Origin: Myxococcales bacterium
Lineage (GTDB): Bacteria > Myxococcota_A > Polyangia > Polyangiales > GCA-016699535
Direction: 5' to 3'
DNA: 64,000 nt
NCBI GenBank assembly: GCA_016699535.1
Contig: CP064980.1
Coordinates: forward strand, 3,790,001 to 3,854,000
The notes under the pieces are model-generated. The model did no database searches, was not told the DNA's origin, and saw nothing but the letters and a program-made list of their open reading frames with translations. This document shows positions 25,761 through 32,931 of the stretch, one piece after another. The position numbers were made by a program, and so were the translations under genes. Each line of letters begins with the position of its first letter. The stretch's first letter is position 1.

Positions 25761-26512
25761 AAACGCACCTTAAGCCCCGCATCACGTAGCTCCGCTTTAA
25801 TTTGTCCAACGGTATATTCACCGTCCTGAAAGATAGAAGCCGCAAGCACAGCATCGGCGCCAGCTTTGAGCGCATCAATCATATGCGCTGAACTTGCTGC
25901 GCCGCCGGATGCAATCACAGGAATGCCCACCGCAGAACTTAGCGCTTGCATAAGCTCCAGATCGTAACCTGAACGCGTGCCGTCACGATCCCAACTGGTG
26001 AGCAGTATCTCGCCTACCCCGAGTTCTTCGGCGCGCTTGGCCCATGCTATCGCATCGCCACCGGTGCGCTCTTTGCCGGAGTGAACCACCACTTCCCAAA
26101 CGTCATCGCTTTTTTTCGCGGCATCAATTGCAAGGACTGTACATTGTCGTCCAAACTGATTTGAAAGCTCGCTTAGAATTTCTGGGCGCAACACAGCGGC
26201 TGTGTTGACGCTTACTTTATCGGCGCCCGCGGCCAGCAGGCCTTCGGCATCGCTAAGAGAACGCACGCCGCCGCCGACCGTAAGTGGCAATGCCATATTC
26301 GCACGGATGTCCTTAATTGTTTCCACTTGCGTGCCCCGTCCCTCAGGCGTAGCCGAAACATCTAACATCACGAGCTCATCTGCACCTTGCGCTTCGTAAA
26401 GAGCAGAAAGCTCAGACGGCGAGCCTGCATCGCGTAGTCCGGAAAACTTTACGCCTTTGACAACGCGACCGGCATTGACGTCTAGGCAGGGAATAATGCG
26501 TACGGTTAACAT
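25757..26512 (-). CDS. hisF: Imidazole glycerol phosphate synthase, cyclase subunit
   Basis: 251 aa TIM barrel. It opens TVRIIPCLDVNAGRVVKGVKF with the first catalytic Asp. TVGGGVRSLSDAEGLLAAGADKVSVNTAAV, CTVLAIDAAKK (second catalytic Asp), VGEILLTSWDRDGTRSGYDLEL and VIASGGAAS follow. HisF receives ammonia from HisH and converts PRFAR to imidazole glycerol phosphate and AICAR. It overlaps hisH by 7 bp and the hisA-IE fusion by 4 bp. The normal family length is about 255 aa. HisA and HisF share the half-barrel symmetry, and here they are adjacent genes. Confidence 0.95.
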   Translation of the reverse strand: MLTVRIIPCLDVNAGRVVKGVKFSGLRDAGSPSELSALYEAQGADELVMLDVSATPEGRGTQVETIKDIRANMALPLTVGGGVRSLSDAEGLLAAGADKVSVNTAAVLRPEILSELSNQFGRQCTVLAIDAAKKSDDVWEVVVHSGKERTGGDAIAWAKRAEELGVGEILLTSWDRDGTRSGYDLELMQALSSAVGIPVIASGGAASSAHMIDALKAGADAVLAASIFQDGEYTVGQIKAELRDAGLKVRL

Positions 26513-27114
26513 GCTTGCTCCCGGGAGCTTTCTAACCAGCGCGAAAGAAGCTCCAAACCAAAGGCGCTCGAAAGCTCAGGATGAAATTGGCATCCAAGCA
26601 CCGCGCCCTTTTCAATGGCCGCTATAAAGTCCATGCCATGGTGTGCTTTGGCATAGGCCCAGTGCTCGGGCGCTTGAGTAGCGCAATAGGAGTTTGCAAA
26701 ATAGGCATAGCCCTCCTTGAGCATGCCGTCGTTTTGCTGAGGGTGAATGCGATTCCAACCAAATTGTGGAACTCTCACCGAAGTTGGAAAATGAATGATC
26801 TTACCAGGAAAAACGCCCAAGCCCGCCACCTTTGAAGACTCTTCACTTTGCTCAAACAAAACTTGAAAACCAACGCACACACATAAGGTGGGCGCACCTT
26901 TCAAGATACGTTCCTTCAGTGCTTCGATGAGTGAGAGCTCTTTTAGCCTGCTCATCGCCGCCCCAAAGGTTCCAACGCCCGGCAGCACCACTTGCTTGGC
27001 CTTGCGGATTGTTTCTGCATCTTGGCACAGCCGCGCTTCGGCGCCTTGTCGACCCAAGGCGCTGATCATGGAAGCTATGTTTGCACAACGAGTATCAACA
27101 ACTTCAACACTCAC
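26506..27114 (-). CDS. hisH: Imidazole glycerol phosphate synthase, glutamine amidotransferase subunit
   Basis: 202 aa class I glutaminase. Visible are QVVLPGVGTFGAAMSRL, the nucleophile elbow LCVCVGFQVLFEQSEES (Cys), VPQFGWNRI and the catalytic dyad GCQFHPELSS (His-Glu). The elbow reads CVCVGFQ where most HisH proteins have GICLGMQ, so the first Gly is substituted, but the nucleophilic Cys and following Gly are kept. It supplies ammonia to HisF. Overlaps with hisCB (4 bp) and hisF (7 bp) imply coupled translation and a matched heterodimer. Confidence 0.95.
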   Translation of the reverse strand: MSVEVVDTRCANIASMISALGRQGAEARLCQDAETIRKAKQVVLPGVGTFGAAMSRLKELSLIEALKERILKGAPTLCVCVGFQVLFEQSEESSKVAGLGVFPGKIIHFPTSVRVPQFGWNRIHPQQNDGMLKEGYAYFANSYCATQAPEHWAYAKAHHGMDFIAAIEKGAVLGCQFHPELSSAFGLELLSRWLESSREQAC

Positions 27115-28838
27115 AACACACCTTTCGTGCTTGGAATCTCGCCACCTTCACGCCGAGCGACTGCCTCACGCAGAGCCAAGGCAAGGGCCTTGAATGCCGC
27201 TTCAATACGGTGATGATCATTGAAGCCAGTGAGTAGATTAACATGGAGTGTCGCTTTGGCAGCAGTGGCCAATGACTCAAAAAAATGTCCCATATTCTCC
27301 GTGGCCCAGCCACCAATCTTTTCTCGGCCAAGCCCTAAGCTGATTTGCGCAAAGGGTCTGCCTGAAAAATCTACCACGGCACGGGCCATAGCTTCATCAA
27401 GCGGAGCGTAGGCGTAACCAAAACGGTGAATGCCGCGGCGCTCGCCCAAAGCTTGGTCGATGGCTGCGCCCAAGGCCAGCGCACAATCTTCAGAACTGTG
27501 ATGATCGTCGACTTCAAGATCACCCACACAACTCAGCGAAATATTCATGCCGCTGTGCTTCGCCAAAGCGCTCAGCATGTGATCCAAAAAGCCAATACCA
27601 CTTTGGACTTGAGACTTCCCTTGGCCGTCTATATCAACGCGCACTGTGATTTGGGTTTCTTTGGTCACTCGCTTTATTTCCGCGCTACGACCATCAAGCT
27701 TTTTGCTTTGCATTTTCGCGGGCTCAATGTTTTTCTCTTTGATCGGTGACGCTGGTTTTGCTTGCTCGTTTCCACCAAGCACCAGTCGAAATGCGGTTTC
27801 AAGTCTTGCATAAGCTTGCTCGTTACCTGGACAAGTAATGCGAAGGTAGTGCTTGAGCTGAGGCCTGGTTTTGAAAAAACGCACGCTCACTTTTTGCTCA
27901 AGAAGCTTTTCGTAGATCTCTTGAGCACGGGGTGTTTTTACAAACACAAAGTTGCCTTGCGAAGGTTGGATATCCAATCCGTAGCCAGCCAAAAGCTGAT
28001 TGAGCGATTCGCGCTCGTGCCTTACGCGACTTACCTGGGCTTGCAGCACATTTTCGCCACTTTGGGTAAGATAGTAGTGGGCAAGAAAAAGTGAGATGCG
28101 CGAGACTGGATAGGGGCTTCCGACAGCGCGAAGCCAATCGACGATTTGCGTTTTTCCCATCGCATAGCCCACACGCAAACCCGCAAGACCCCAGCCTTTT
28201 GAAAGGGTGCGAATAAGAATTACGTTGGGAAGACTAAGGCCGGTGGGTGTGAGATCTTCATCAGCGAATTCGGTGTAAGCCAAATCAAGCAGAATCAAGG
28301 CATGCGGCGCCGCTTCTGAAATTCGACGTAGTTCATTGACCTTAATCGTGCCACCGGTGGGATTGTTTGGAGAAACAACGACGATCAGTGCAGTTCTTTC
28401 ATTGACCTTACTTAACACTTCTTCGGTCGGATAAGCTCCCTCGAGCCAAGGAACAATGTGAGTGGTGGCACCTGTAATTTGCGCGTAGCGGTCAAGCATT
28501 TCAAAGCCAGGCTGAGGGAGAATCACTTCTCTTTCAGGATCCAGCATGGCCAAAAAGGTGCGAAACAACGCATCGTCCGCGCCGCAGGTCACAAGGACTT
28601 GGTCGTTTTTTAAACCAAAGTGCTGGGCCAGTGTGCTTTCAAGCTCGGCTGCATTCGGATAGCGATTGATAAGCTCTGGATCGGCACTCGCAAGCAACTG
28701 CATGAGTTCAGCCGGTGCGTACAGGCTTTCATTGGTATCCAGTCGCAGGATATCCTTGTTTGGCGCTGAACCGGGTCGGTAAACGCTGAGTTGTTCGATA
28801 CGTTTTAATGGTTTTGGGCCCACAGTTTCGTTTTTCAT
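27111..28838 (-). CDS. hisCB: Fusion of histidinol-phosphate aminotransferase (HisC) and imidazoleglycerol-phosphate dehydratase (HisB)
   Basis: 575 aa. Residues 1-~350 are a class II aminotransferase of the HisC type: LDTNESLYAP, VVSPNNPTGGTIKVNEL, and PLP Lys in RTLSKGWGLAGLRVGYAMG. A Lys/Ala/Pro linker (about 355-378) follows. Residues ~380-575 are a complete IGP dehydratase: SGIGFLDHMLSALAKHSG, DLEVDDHHSSEDCALALG, PLDEAMARAVVDFSGRP, and NDHHRIEAAFKALALALR, with the manganese-binding His/Glu clusters intact. The protein covers steps 6 and 7. E. coli HisB is fused to a phosphatase instead; no histidinol-phosphate phosphatase is encoded in this operon, so that step must be supplied elsewhere. 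Confidence 0.92.
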   Translation of the reverse strand: MKNETVGPKPLKRIEQLSVYRPGSAPNKDILRLDTNESLYAPAELMQLLASADPELINRYPNAAELESTLAQHFGLKNDQVLVTCGADDALFRTFLAMLDPEREVILPQPGFEMLDRYAQITGATTHIVPWLEGAYPTEEVLSKVNERTALIVVVSPNNPTGGTIKVNELRRISEAAPHALILLDLAYTEFADEDLTPTGLSLPNVILIRTLSKGWGLAGLRVGYAMGKTQIVDWLRAVGSPYPVSRISLFLAHYYLTQSGENVLQAQVSRVRHERESLNQLLAGYGLDIQPSQGNFVFVKTPRAQEIYEKLLEQKVSVRFFKTRPQLKHYLRITCPGNEQAYARLETAFRLVLGGNEQAKPASPIKEKNIEPAKMQSKKLDGRSAEIKRVTKETQITVRVDIDGQGKSQVQSGIGFLDHMLSALAKHSGMNISLSCVGDLEVDDHHSSEDCALALGAAIDQALGERRGIHRFGYAYAPLDEAMARAVVDFSGRPFAQISLGLGREKIGGWATENMGHFFESLATAAKATLHVNLLTGFNDHHRIEAAFKALALALREAVARREGGEIPSTKGVL

Positions 28839-28847
28839 GGTGTTATC

Positions 28848-29726
28848 CTACGGTACGATTTGGTTTAAACGTGTCACCACAATGTCAGTGCCACCGCGTT
28901 GTTTCAGTTCGGGTATCAATGTAGGAAGATCTTTTTTAGGCACGGCAGCGCGCACAGCATAGCCTGCATCACCGTGCAAACGCGCCATGGTGGGTTCACG
29001 CATGCAAGGCAGGATCTCGATCAGCCGCTCAAGATTGGCTTCTGAGACGTTGAGTTCGACCATCACACGGCCTCGAGCCTCGATGACTGAACGAAGCAGC
29101 AAAACAAAATTATCAATCGCTTGTTTCTTTTCCGGAACCTTCAACGCATCGGGGTTCGCGTAAAGCCTGGTCGAAGAAAGCATGAGTTCATCTACAATGT
29201 GCAAACCATTGGCACGAAGCGTATCGCCAGATTGGGTAATATCAATGATGCAGTCGGCATCTTCCGGCGGGAAAACCTCGGTAGCGCCATAGGAGCGCAC
29301 AAACTTCATTGGCATTGGCTGTTTCTTCATCCAAGCTTGGGTCAGTTTCGGATACTCCGAAGCTACTACCAGCGATTGATTGGGTAGTTTGCCATCGCGA
29401 ATAAGCCCCGAAGGTGCCGCTGCAACGAGACGCACGGGATCAAATCCAGTATCTAAAAGATCAACAAGGTTTGCGCCAAGCTCAGCAACCCAGTCGGCCC
29501 CTGCGAAACCAATATCGCGGGATCCGGCATGCAGCATCTCGATGATAGTTTGCGGTTTTAGAATCTTGCATTCAAAACCTGGCATGGAAATACTGGGCCG
29601 GTAGCCGCGCTCACCAATGCGCAAACGAATACCCGCATCGGCCAGCAGACCACGTACGCCTTCGGACATGCGGCCTTTGGGCAACGCCAGTCGCAGAGAA
29701 GTTGTTTTTATTGAGTTTTGTGTCAT
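28848..29726 (-). CDS. hisG: ATP phosphoribosyltransferase, long form
   Basis: 292 aa, the first and flux-controlling enzyme. RLALPKGRMSEGVRGLLADAG and RDIGFAGADWVAELGANLVDLLDTGFDPVRL are typical. DCIIDITQSGDTLRANGL follows in the PRPP-binding region. The C-terminal ~75 residues (RVMVELNVSEANLERLIEILP onward) are the ACT-like regulatory domain, so this is the long, HisZ-independent form that is feedback-inhibited by histidine. A GGAGAG ribosome site lies just upstream of ATG 29726. It is the first structural gene, 9 bp before hisCB, downstream of the attenuator at 29791-29902. Confidence 0.95.
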   Translation of the reverse strand: MTQNSIKTTSLRLALPKGRMSEGVRGLLADAGIRLRIGERGYRPSISMPGFECKILKPQTIIEMLHAGSRDIGFAGADWVAELGANLVDLLDTGFDPVRLVAAAPSGLIRDGKLPNQSLVVASEYPKLTQAWMKKQPMPMKFVRSYGATEVFPPEDADCIIDITQSGDTLRANGLHIVDELMLSSTRLYANPDALKVPEKKQAIDNFVLLLRSVIEARGRVMVELNVSEANLERLIEILPCMREPTMARLHGDAGYAVRAAVPKKDLPTLIPELKQRGGTDIVVTRLNQIVP

Positions 29727-29790
29727 TTGCCGCTCTCCTATACCACACTATCGGGCCACGCAGGCGCCCCCTTTAACCCTGCCTTTGAAG

Positions 29791-29824
29791 CGGCGTTTTT
29801 ACAGTGTTTAAACGAAAAACGCCG
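29791..29824 (-). repeat. Downstream inverted repeat competing with the his terminator stem
   Basis: A 10-bp perfect inverted repeat (CGGCGTTTTT at 29791-29800, complement at 29815-29824) has a 14-nt loop. Its right arm is the 3' strand and U-tract of the his terminator, so in the transcript the two pairings exclude each other. It could modulate terminator strength or protect the RNA end. No function beyond the pairing is shown. Confidence 0.55.
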
Positions 29825-29841
29825 ACCCAAAAGCCGGCGTT
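29811..29841 (-). terminator. Terminator hairpin of the his attenuator
   Basis: In the transcript, AACGCCG (29841-29835) pairs with CGGCGTT (29824-29818) around a 10-nt loop, followed directly by U-rich TTTCGTTT. It ends about 85 nt before the hisG ATG. The 5' strand of the stem is also part of the alternative antiterminator pairing, which is the arrangement expected for ribosome-controlled attenuation. Confidence 0.8.
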
Positions 29842-29902
29842 ATCAGTTCATGCGCAAGGCACATCACCCCATAACCCGGCCAAAAACCCGGTGATGATGA
29901 TG
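29833..29902 (-). promoter_or_regulatory. Histidine attenuator: His codons, pause hairpin and antiterminator
   Basis: Region 1 (CATCACC, 29896-29890, inside the His codons) pairs with GGTGATG at 29868-29862, giving a pause hairpin spanning the leader end. Region 2 (GCCGGGTTAT, about 29880-29871), inside that hairpin, can instead pair with region 3 (ATAACGCCGGC, 29843-29833) over 10 bp with one bulged G. Region 3 contains the 5' arm of the terminator. A ribosome stalled at the His codons would free region 2 and block termination; a ribosome reaching the stop codon would not. The pairings are read directly from sequence. Confidence 0.8.
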
Positions 29903-29932
29903 CGCCGCCGCGAATGTTACCACTAGCAACAT
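29864..29932 (-). CDS. hisL: His leader peptide, 22 aa with four consecutive His
   Basis: The small frame runs from ATG 29932 to TGA 29866-29864. It encodes residues starting MLLVVTFAAA, then HHHH (codons CAT CAT CAT CAC) and RVFGRVMG. It has no other role than to let ribosomes report His-tRNA supply. No strong Shine-Dalgarno sequence is visible before the ATG, which is the weakest part of the case; an upstream in-frame non-ATG start is possible. The four His codons, the stop codon inside a hairpin and the following terminator make chance unlikely. Confidence 0.75.
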   Translation of the reverse strand: MLLVVTFAAAHHHHRVFGRVMG

Positions 29933-30138
29933 GACGGATGGTTTAATGCCAAGAGCCCTCTCAGTCAAGCCGATAATTGTTAAGGGCGATTTCTTCGCTT
30001 TGAATATTCCCCTATTTTTTCGGTTTAACAGAGAACAAGCTCCGCGTTCCAGCTACGATCCGAGCGGATTGGCCTCCCATCACTTGAAGTTCGTTGTTTC
30101 TGTGCTTTAGTCATGCATAGCTCTAAGTCAGAGGATGC

Positions 30139-30960
30139 ATGATTCACAAGGTGTTTGGTTCGTTGCTTTTTGGCGCAATGCTCAGTCTTTTTCAAGGGTG
30201 TGCTGCTTCAACACAGGATATCGTTGTCGAAGAAATTCATCGCGATCCGCTAAGCATTGAAGACCTGACTTTCATGGATGCAGCTCACGCATCTCCCTTG
30301 TCCAAGTACGAATACTCCGACTTGTATTTCCAAGACGCAAATGAGCAAATTTGGATTTGGTCACACAACCACGAAGGCTCGCGGGACCGCAAATGGCTAC
30401 GCTTTATTTGGCCAGAGCAAGCAATTGGCATGCAGTTCGTTGGCGCAGCGCATGCCATTCATTCGCAATTCAGAGCTGAAGCCAATTTTTCTGACATGTA
30501 TTTTGAAGAAGACGGCGTCATTTACGTGTGGGCAGCATCCGTCGGCTCACCCTACCCGCAAACAAGACGATGGCTCCAGTTGACATGGCCCGAGCTTGCT
30601 CAAGGGATGAAGTTTGTAGCAGCCGCGCACGCGGCACCTGAATCGTTTGCCGAATACTCGGATCTGTATTTCGAAGATGACGAAGGTGAAATTTGGGCTT
30701 GGGCCTACCAAGTTCCTGAACTGCCGCGCTTTGATGGAACGCAATTGCGTCAATGGCTGCACGTTATTCGGCCCGAAGCCGCCCAAGACATGCAATTTGT
30801 TGGAGCCGCTCACTCCCTTCATTCTGGACTACTTGGCAGACCCGAGTACACCGACTTGTATTTCAAAGCAGAGAGTGGCGAGCTTTGGGTATGGGTCTTC
30901 GAGAGTCGCGACGGAGACAAACAAGTCCGCATCTGGCAGCGCGTCGATTTGCCGCACTAG
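30139..30960 (+). CDS. Lipoprotein made of four ~57-residue repeats (novel-looking)
   Basis: 273 aa. Lipoprotein signal SLFQGCAAS. The rest is four tandem units starting near residues 47, 102, 161 and 222. Each unit runs: (F)x-A-A-H-A/S, spacer, YSDLYFED or equivalent, then a strand ending W-x-W, a basic RxWL, W/R-P-E-x-A and MxFVG/A. Aromatic and acidic residues are conserved across repeats, suggesting a small beta-propeller or a calcium/ligand-binding array. The last unit stops at the position where the others have WPE. The TAG stop codon is supplied by the adjoining MITE-like element (30958). I do not recognise the repeat as a known family. It is divergent from the his operon. Confidence 0.75.
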   Translation: MIHKVFGSLLFGAMLSLFQGCAASTQDIVVEEIHRDPLSIEDLTFMDAAHASPLSKYEYSDLYFQDANEQIWIWSHNHEGSRDRKWLRFIWPEQAIGMQFVGAAHAIHSQFRAEANFSDMYFEEDGVIYVWAASVGSPYPQTRRWLQLTWPELAQGMKFVAAAHAAPESFAEYSDLYFEDDEGEIWAWAYQVPELPRFDGTQLRQWLHVIRPEAAQDMQFVGAAHSLHSGLLGRPEYTDLYFKAESGELWVWVFESRDGDKQVRIWQRVDLPH

Positions 30961-31120
30961 TGTTCGCTTAAGAAAATCCTGAACCACCGAGGCGCCGGGC
31001 TTTGTTCCGCTACCAAGGCGCCATGACGCAGGACTATCCCTTGATAATTCAAGGAATGGCAACGCAGGTAACAGAGCAAAGAACAAGCCGAATGGCTCAG
31101 GATTTTTTAAGCGAACACTA
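30958..31120. mobile_element. MITE-like palindromic element, copy 1 (163 bp)
   Basis: It begins TAGTGTTCGCTTAAGAAA and ends with the near-complement TTTTTTAAGCGAACACTA, with a long internal palindrome (CTTGATAATTCAAG at its centre). The sequence is about 90 percent like copies at 44228 and 56464 by eye. The TA at each end fits duplication of a TA target, as with IS630/Tc1-type elements. It lies exactly between two convergent genes and its terminal TAG triplets are the stop codons of both. The folded RNA could also act as a bidirectional terminator. Confidence 0.85.
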
Positions 31121-32929
31121 ATGCTTGGATACACTCATCGGAAAAAGAAAATCCAGGAAGCGTTCTGCAGTCGGCTGTGGTTCATGGTTGGCAAGGCCTG
31201 GACGTTCGTTGGCTTCAATAATGACATATTGGGCTTTCTTGGGCGCTTCGACAAGAAAATCCAAACCGACAACAGGAATACTTAGTGCTCGAGCAGCCTT
31301 CACTGCCGCATCTGCAAGGCTTGGATGAAGCAGGGGTGTAACATCATGAATGGTGCCGCCGGTGTGAAGGTTGGCGGTTTTACGCACGGTAACAAGACGG
31401 TTTTTTTCAATCACACTTTTTAAGCTAAGCGTTTGCTCGGAAAGACAACGGAGTGTTTCGTGGTCCACGAGGACTTTGCTCTCGCCGTGAGTCGCTGCTT
31501 TACGACGACGAGACAGTTTTTCAATAAGCTCCCCCACGGTGTGTTTGCCCGTGCCGATGACTTGAGGCGGCTTGCGTATGGCGGCAGCAACTACTTTGTT
31601 GTCAATCACGATGATGCGTAGGTCGTCGCCTTGGACGTAGCGTTCAACAATAATTTTTTCATGAACCAAACGAGCATTCCGAATGGCGTGTTCCAAGGCC
31701 GCTGCATCTGAAACGCCCACGGACACACCTGCGCCTTGTTCTCCGTGCAAAGGTTTAACCACCACCTGTTTATGATGATGGAGAAACTCCAAAGCAGGTT
31801 CAAGCTCCGTTACCACGCGTTGCTCGGGTACAGACAGCCCAGCTTCACCGAGGAGCTTTGAGGTAAGGCTTTTATCAGAGCATCGCACCATAGCGATGGA
31901 AGAGGTCAGCTCGCTCAGCGATTCCCAGCACACAACCGAGCGACTACCGTAAGTTAGACGAAGATGATTGCGATCGGCATCAAGTACTTCGACATTCACA
32001 CCGCGGCGCCTCGCTTCGTTTGCAATAATTTCAGCATAGGGATTCAAGGTTTGAACCCTGTCAGGTTCAACAAACAAACGTTCATTCACTGGGTTGTGTT
32101 TGTGCTTGATACAAAACACCGGCACTCGGTAAAACCCCATCTTTTCATACAAAGCAATCGCCGAACTGTTGTCTGCAAGCACACTAAGATCCATGTAGTG
32201 CCGTCCAAGTTCTTTAAACTTCGTAGCAAGTGCTGTCACAAGCGTGTGCCCAACGCCAGGAACGGGTGTCTGCGAATCGACGGCTAAAGTCCAAAGGCTG
32301 CTTCCTGCTTCTGGATCTTGAAACACCGCTTGATGGTCGACCCCGGTGACAACACCGATGACTTCTCCCTCCGGATTCACGGCTAGCAGATAGTGCAGTT
32401 GTTTCGAATGGCGTTGTTCCCAAACGAAATCTTCATCAACACAGACCATATTGCGCAAGTGAAACAGTCGATTAATTTCTCTCACGTCTCGCTTTTTTTC
32501 AATAGCTCGAATGGTGATACTCGCAGGCTGACTTACAGGCCCGTAATTCAACAAATCCAAACGAAAGGTATGCGATGGATCCAAAAACAAACGTTGCGGA
32601 GCTTGCGCAAGTATCACGTGTGGATCGCGGATGTAGAGTGCCAAATCACGCTTGCCATGTCGTTCCTTCAGCAGACATTCGGCAAGCTCCGCGCTATCAG
32701 AAAAGCTTTGGCCAAACAACAATCGCCCCCAGCCACACTCAAGGACGGCATTGCGTTTCATCTGCTCGAGGTACGAGTCGCTCGGTTTGACCCAGCTTGC
32801 AAGCGATACATCTTCGGCGGGGTCAACGGGTTTATGCCGACCATTCTGCTCTTGAGAGGATTCGGCCTTAGTCAAATCCGATGCTGACACAGTATCGTAT
32901 TGCGGAACCTTGTCGTCATGATGCGTCAT
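31118..32929 (-). CDS. ngg: N-acetylglutaminylglutamine synthetase (GNAT plus ATP-grasp)
   Basis: 603 aa. The N-terminal half is a GNAT acetyltransferase domain (GVGHTLVTALATKFKELG, then LSVLADNSSAIALYEKMGFYRVPVF). The C-terminal half is an ATP-grasp ligase (VVKPLHGEQGAGVSVGV, VERYVQGDDLRIIVIDNKVVAAAIRKPP, IIEANERPGLANHEPQPTAERFLDFLFP). This pairing is the signature of the enzyme that acetylates glutamine and joins a second glutamine, the first step to the osmolyte NAGGN. Its ATG begins 2 bp after the asnO stop. The last codons (SVSKH) and the TAG stop lie at the edge of a MITE-like element, so the natural C-terminus may have been slightly different. Confidence 0.9.
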   Translation of the reverse strand: MTHHDDKVPQYDTVSASDLTKAESSQEQNGRHKPVDPAEDVSLASWVKPSDSYLEQMKRNAVLECGWGRLLFGQSFSDSAELAECLLKERHGKRDLALYIRDPHVILAQAPQRLFLDPSHTFRLDLLNYGPVSQPASITIRAIEKKRDVREINRLFHLRNMVCVDEDFVWEQRHSKQLHYLLAVNPEGEVIGVVTGVDHQAVFQDPEAGSSLWTLAVDSQTPVPGVGHTLVTALATKFKELGRHYMDLSVLADNSSAIALYEKMGFYRVPVFCIKHKHNPVNERLFVEPDRVQTLNPYAEIIANEARRRGVNVEVLDADRNHLRLTYGSRSVVCWESLSELTSSIAMVRCSDKSLTSKLLGEAGLSVPEQRVVTELEPALEFLHHHKQVVVKPLHGEQGAGVSVGVSDAAALEHAIRNARLVHEKIIVERYVQGDDLRIIVIDNKVVAAAIRKPPQVIGTGKHTVGELIEKLSRRRKAATHGESKVLVDHETLRCLSEQTLSLKSVIEKNRLVTVRKTANLHTGGTIHDVTPLLHPSLADAAVKAARALSIPVVGLDFLVEAPKKAQYVIIEANERPGLANHEPQPTAERFLDFLFPMSVSKH

Positions 32930-32931
32930 AG

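Noticed and set aside
30829..31134. Minus-strand frame of 101 aa over the first MITE-like element
   Set aside because: It is a translation of the palindrome; a similar frame (LLPALPFLELSRDSP) appears at the third copy, so it reflects the repeat, not a gene.
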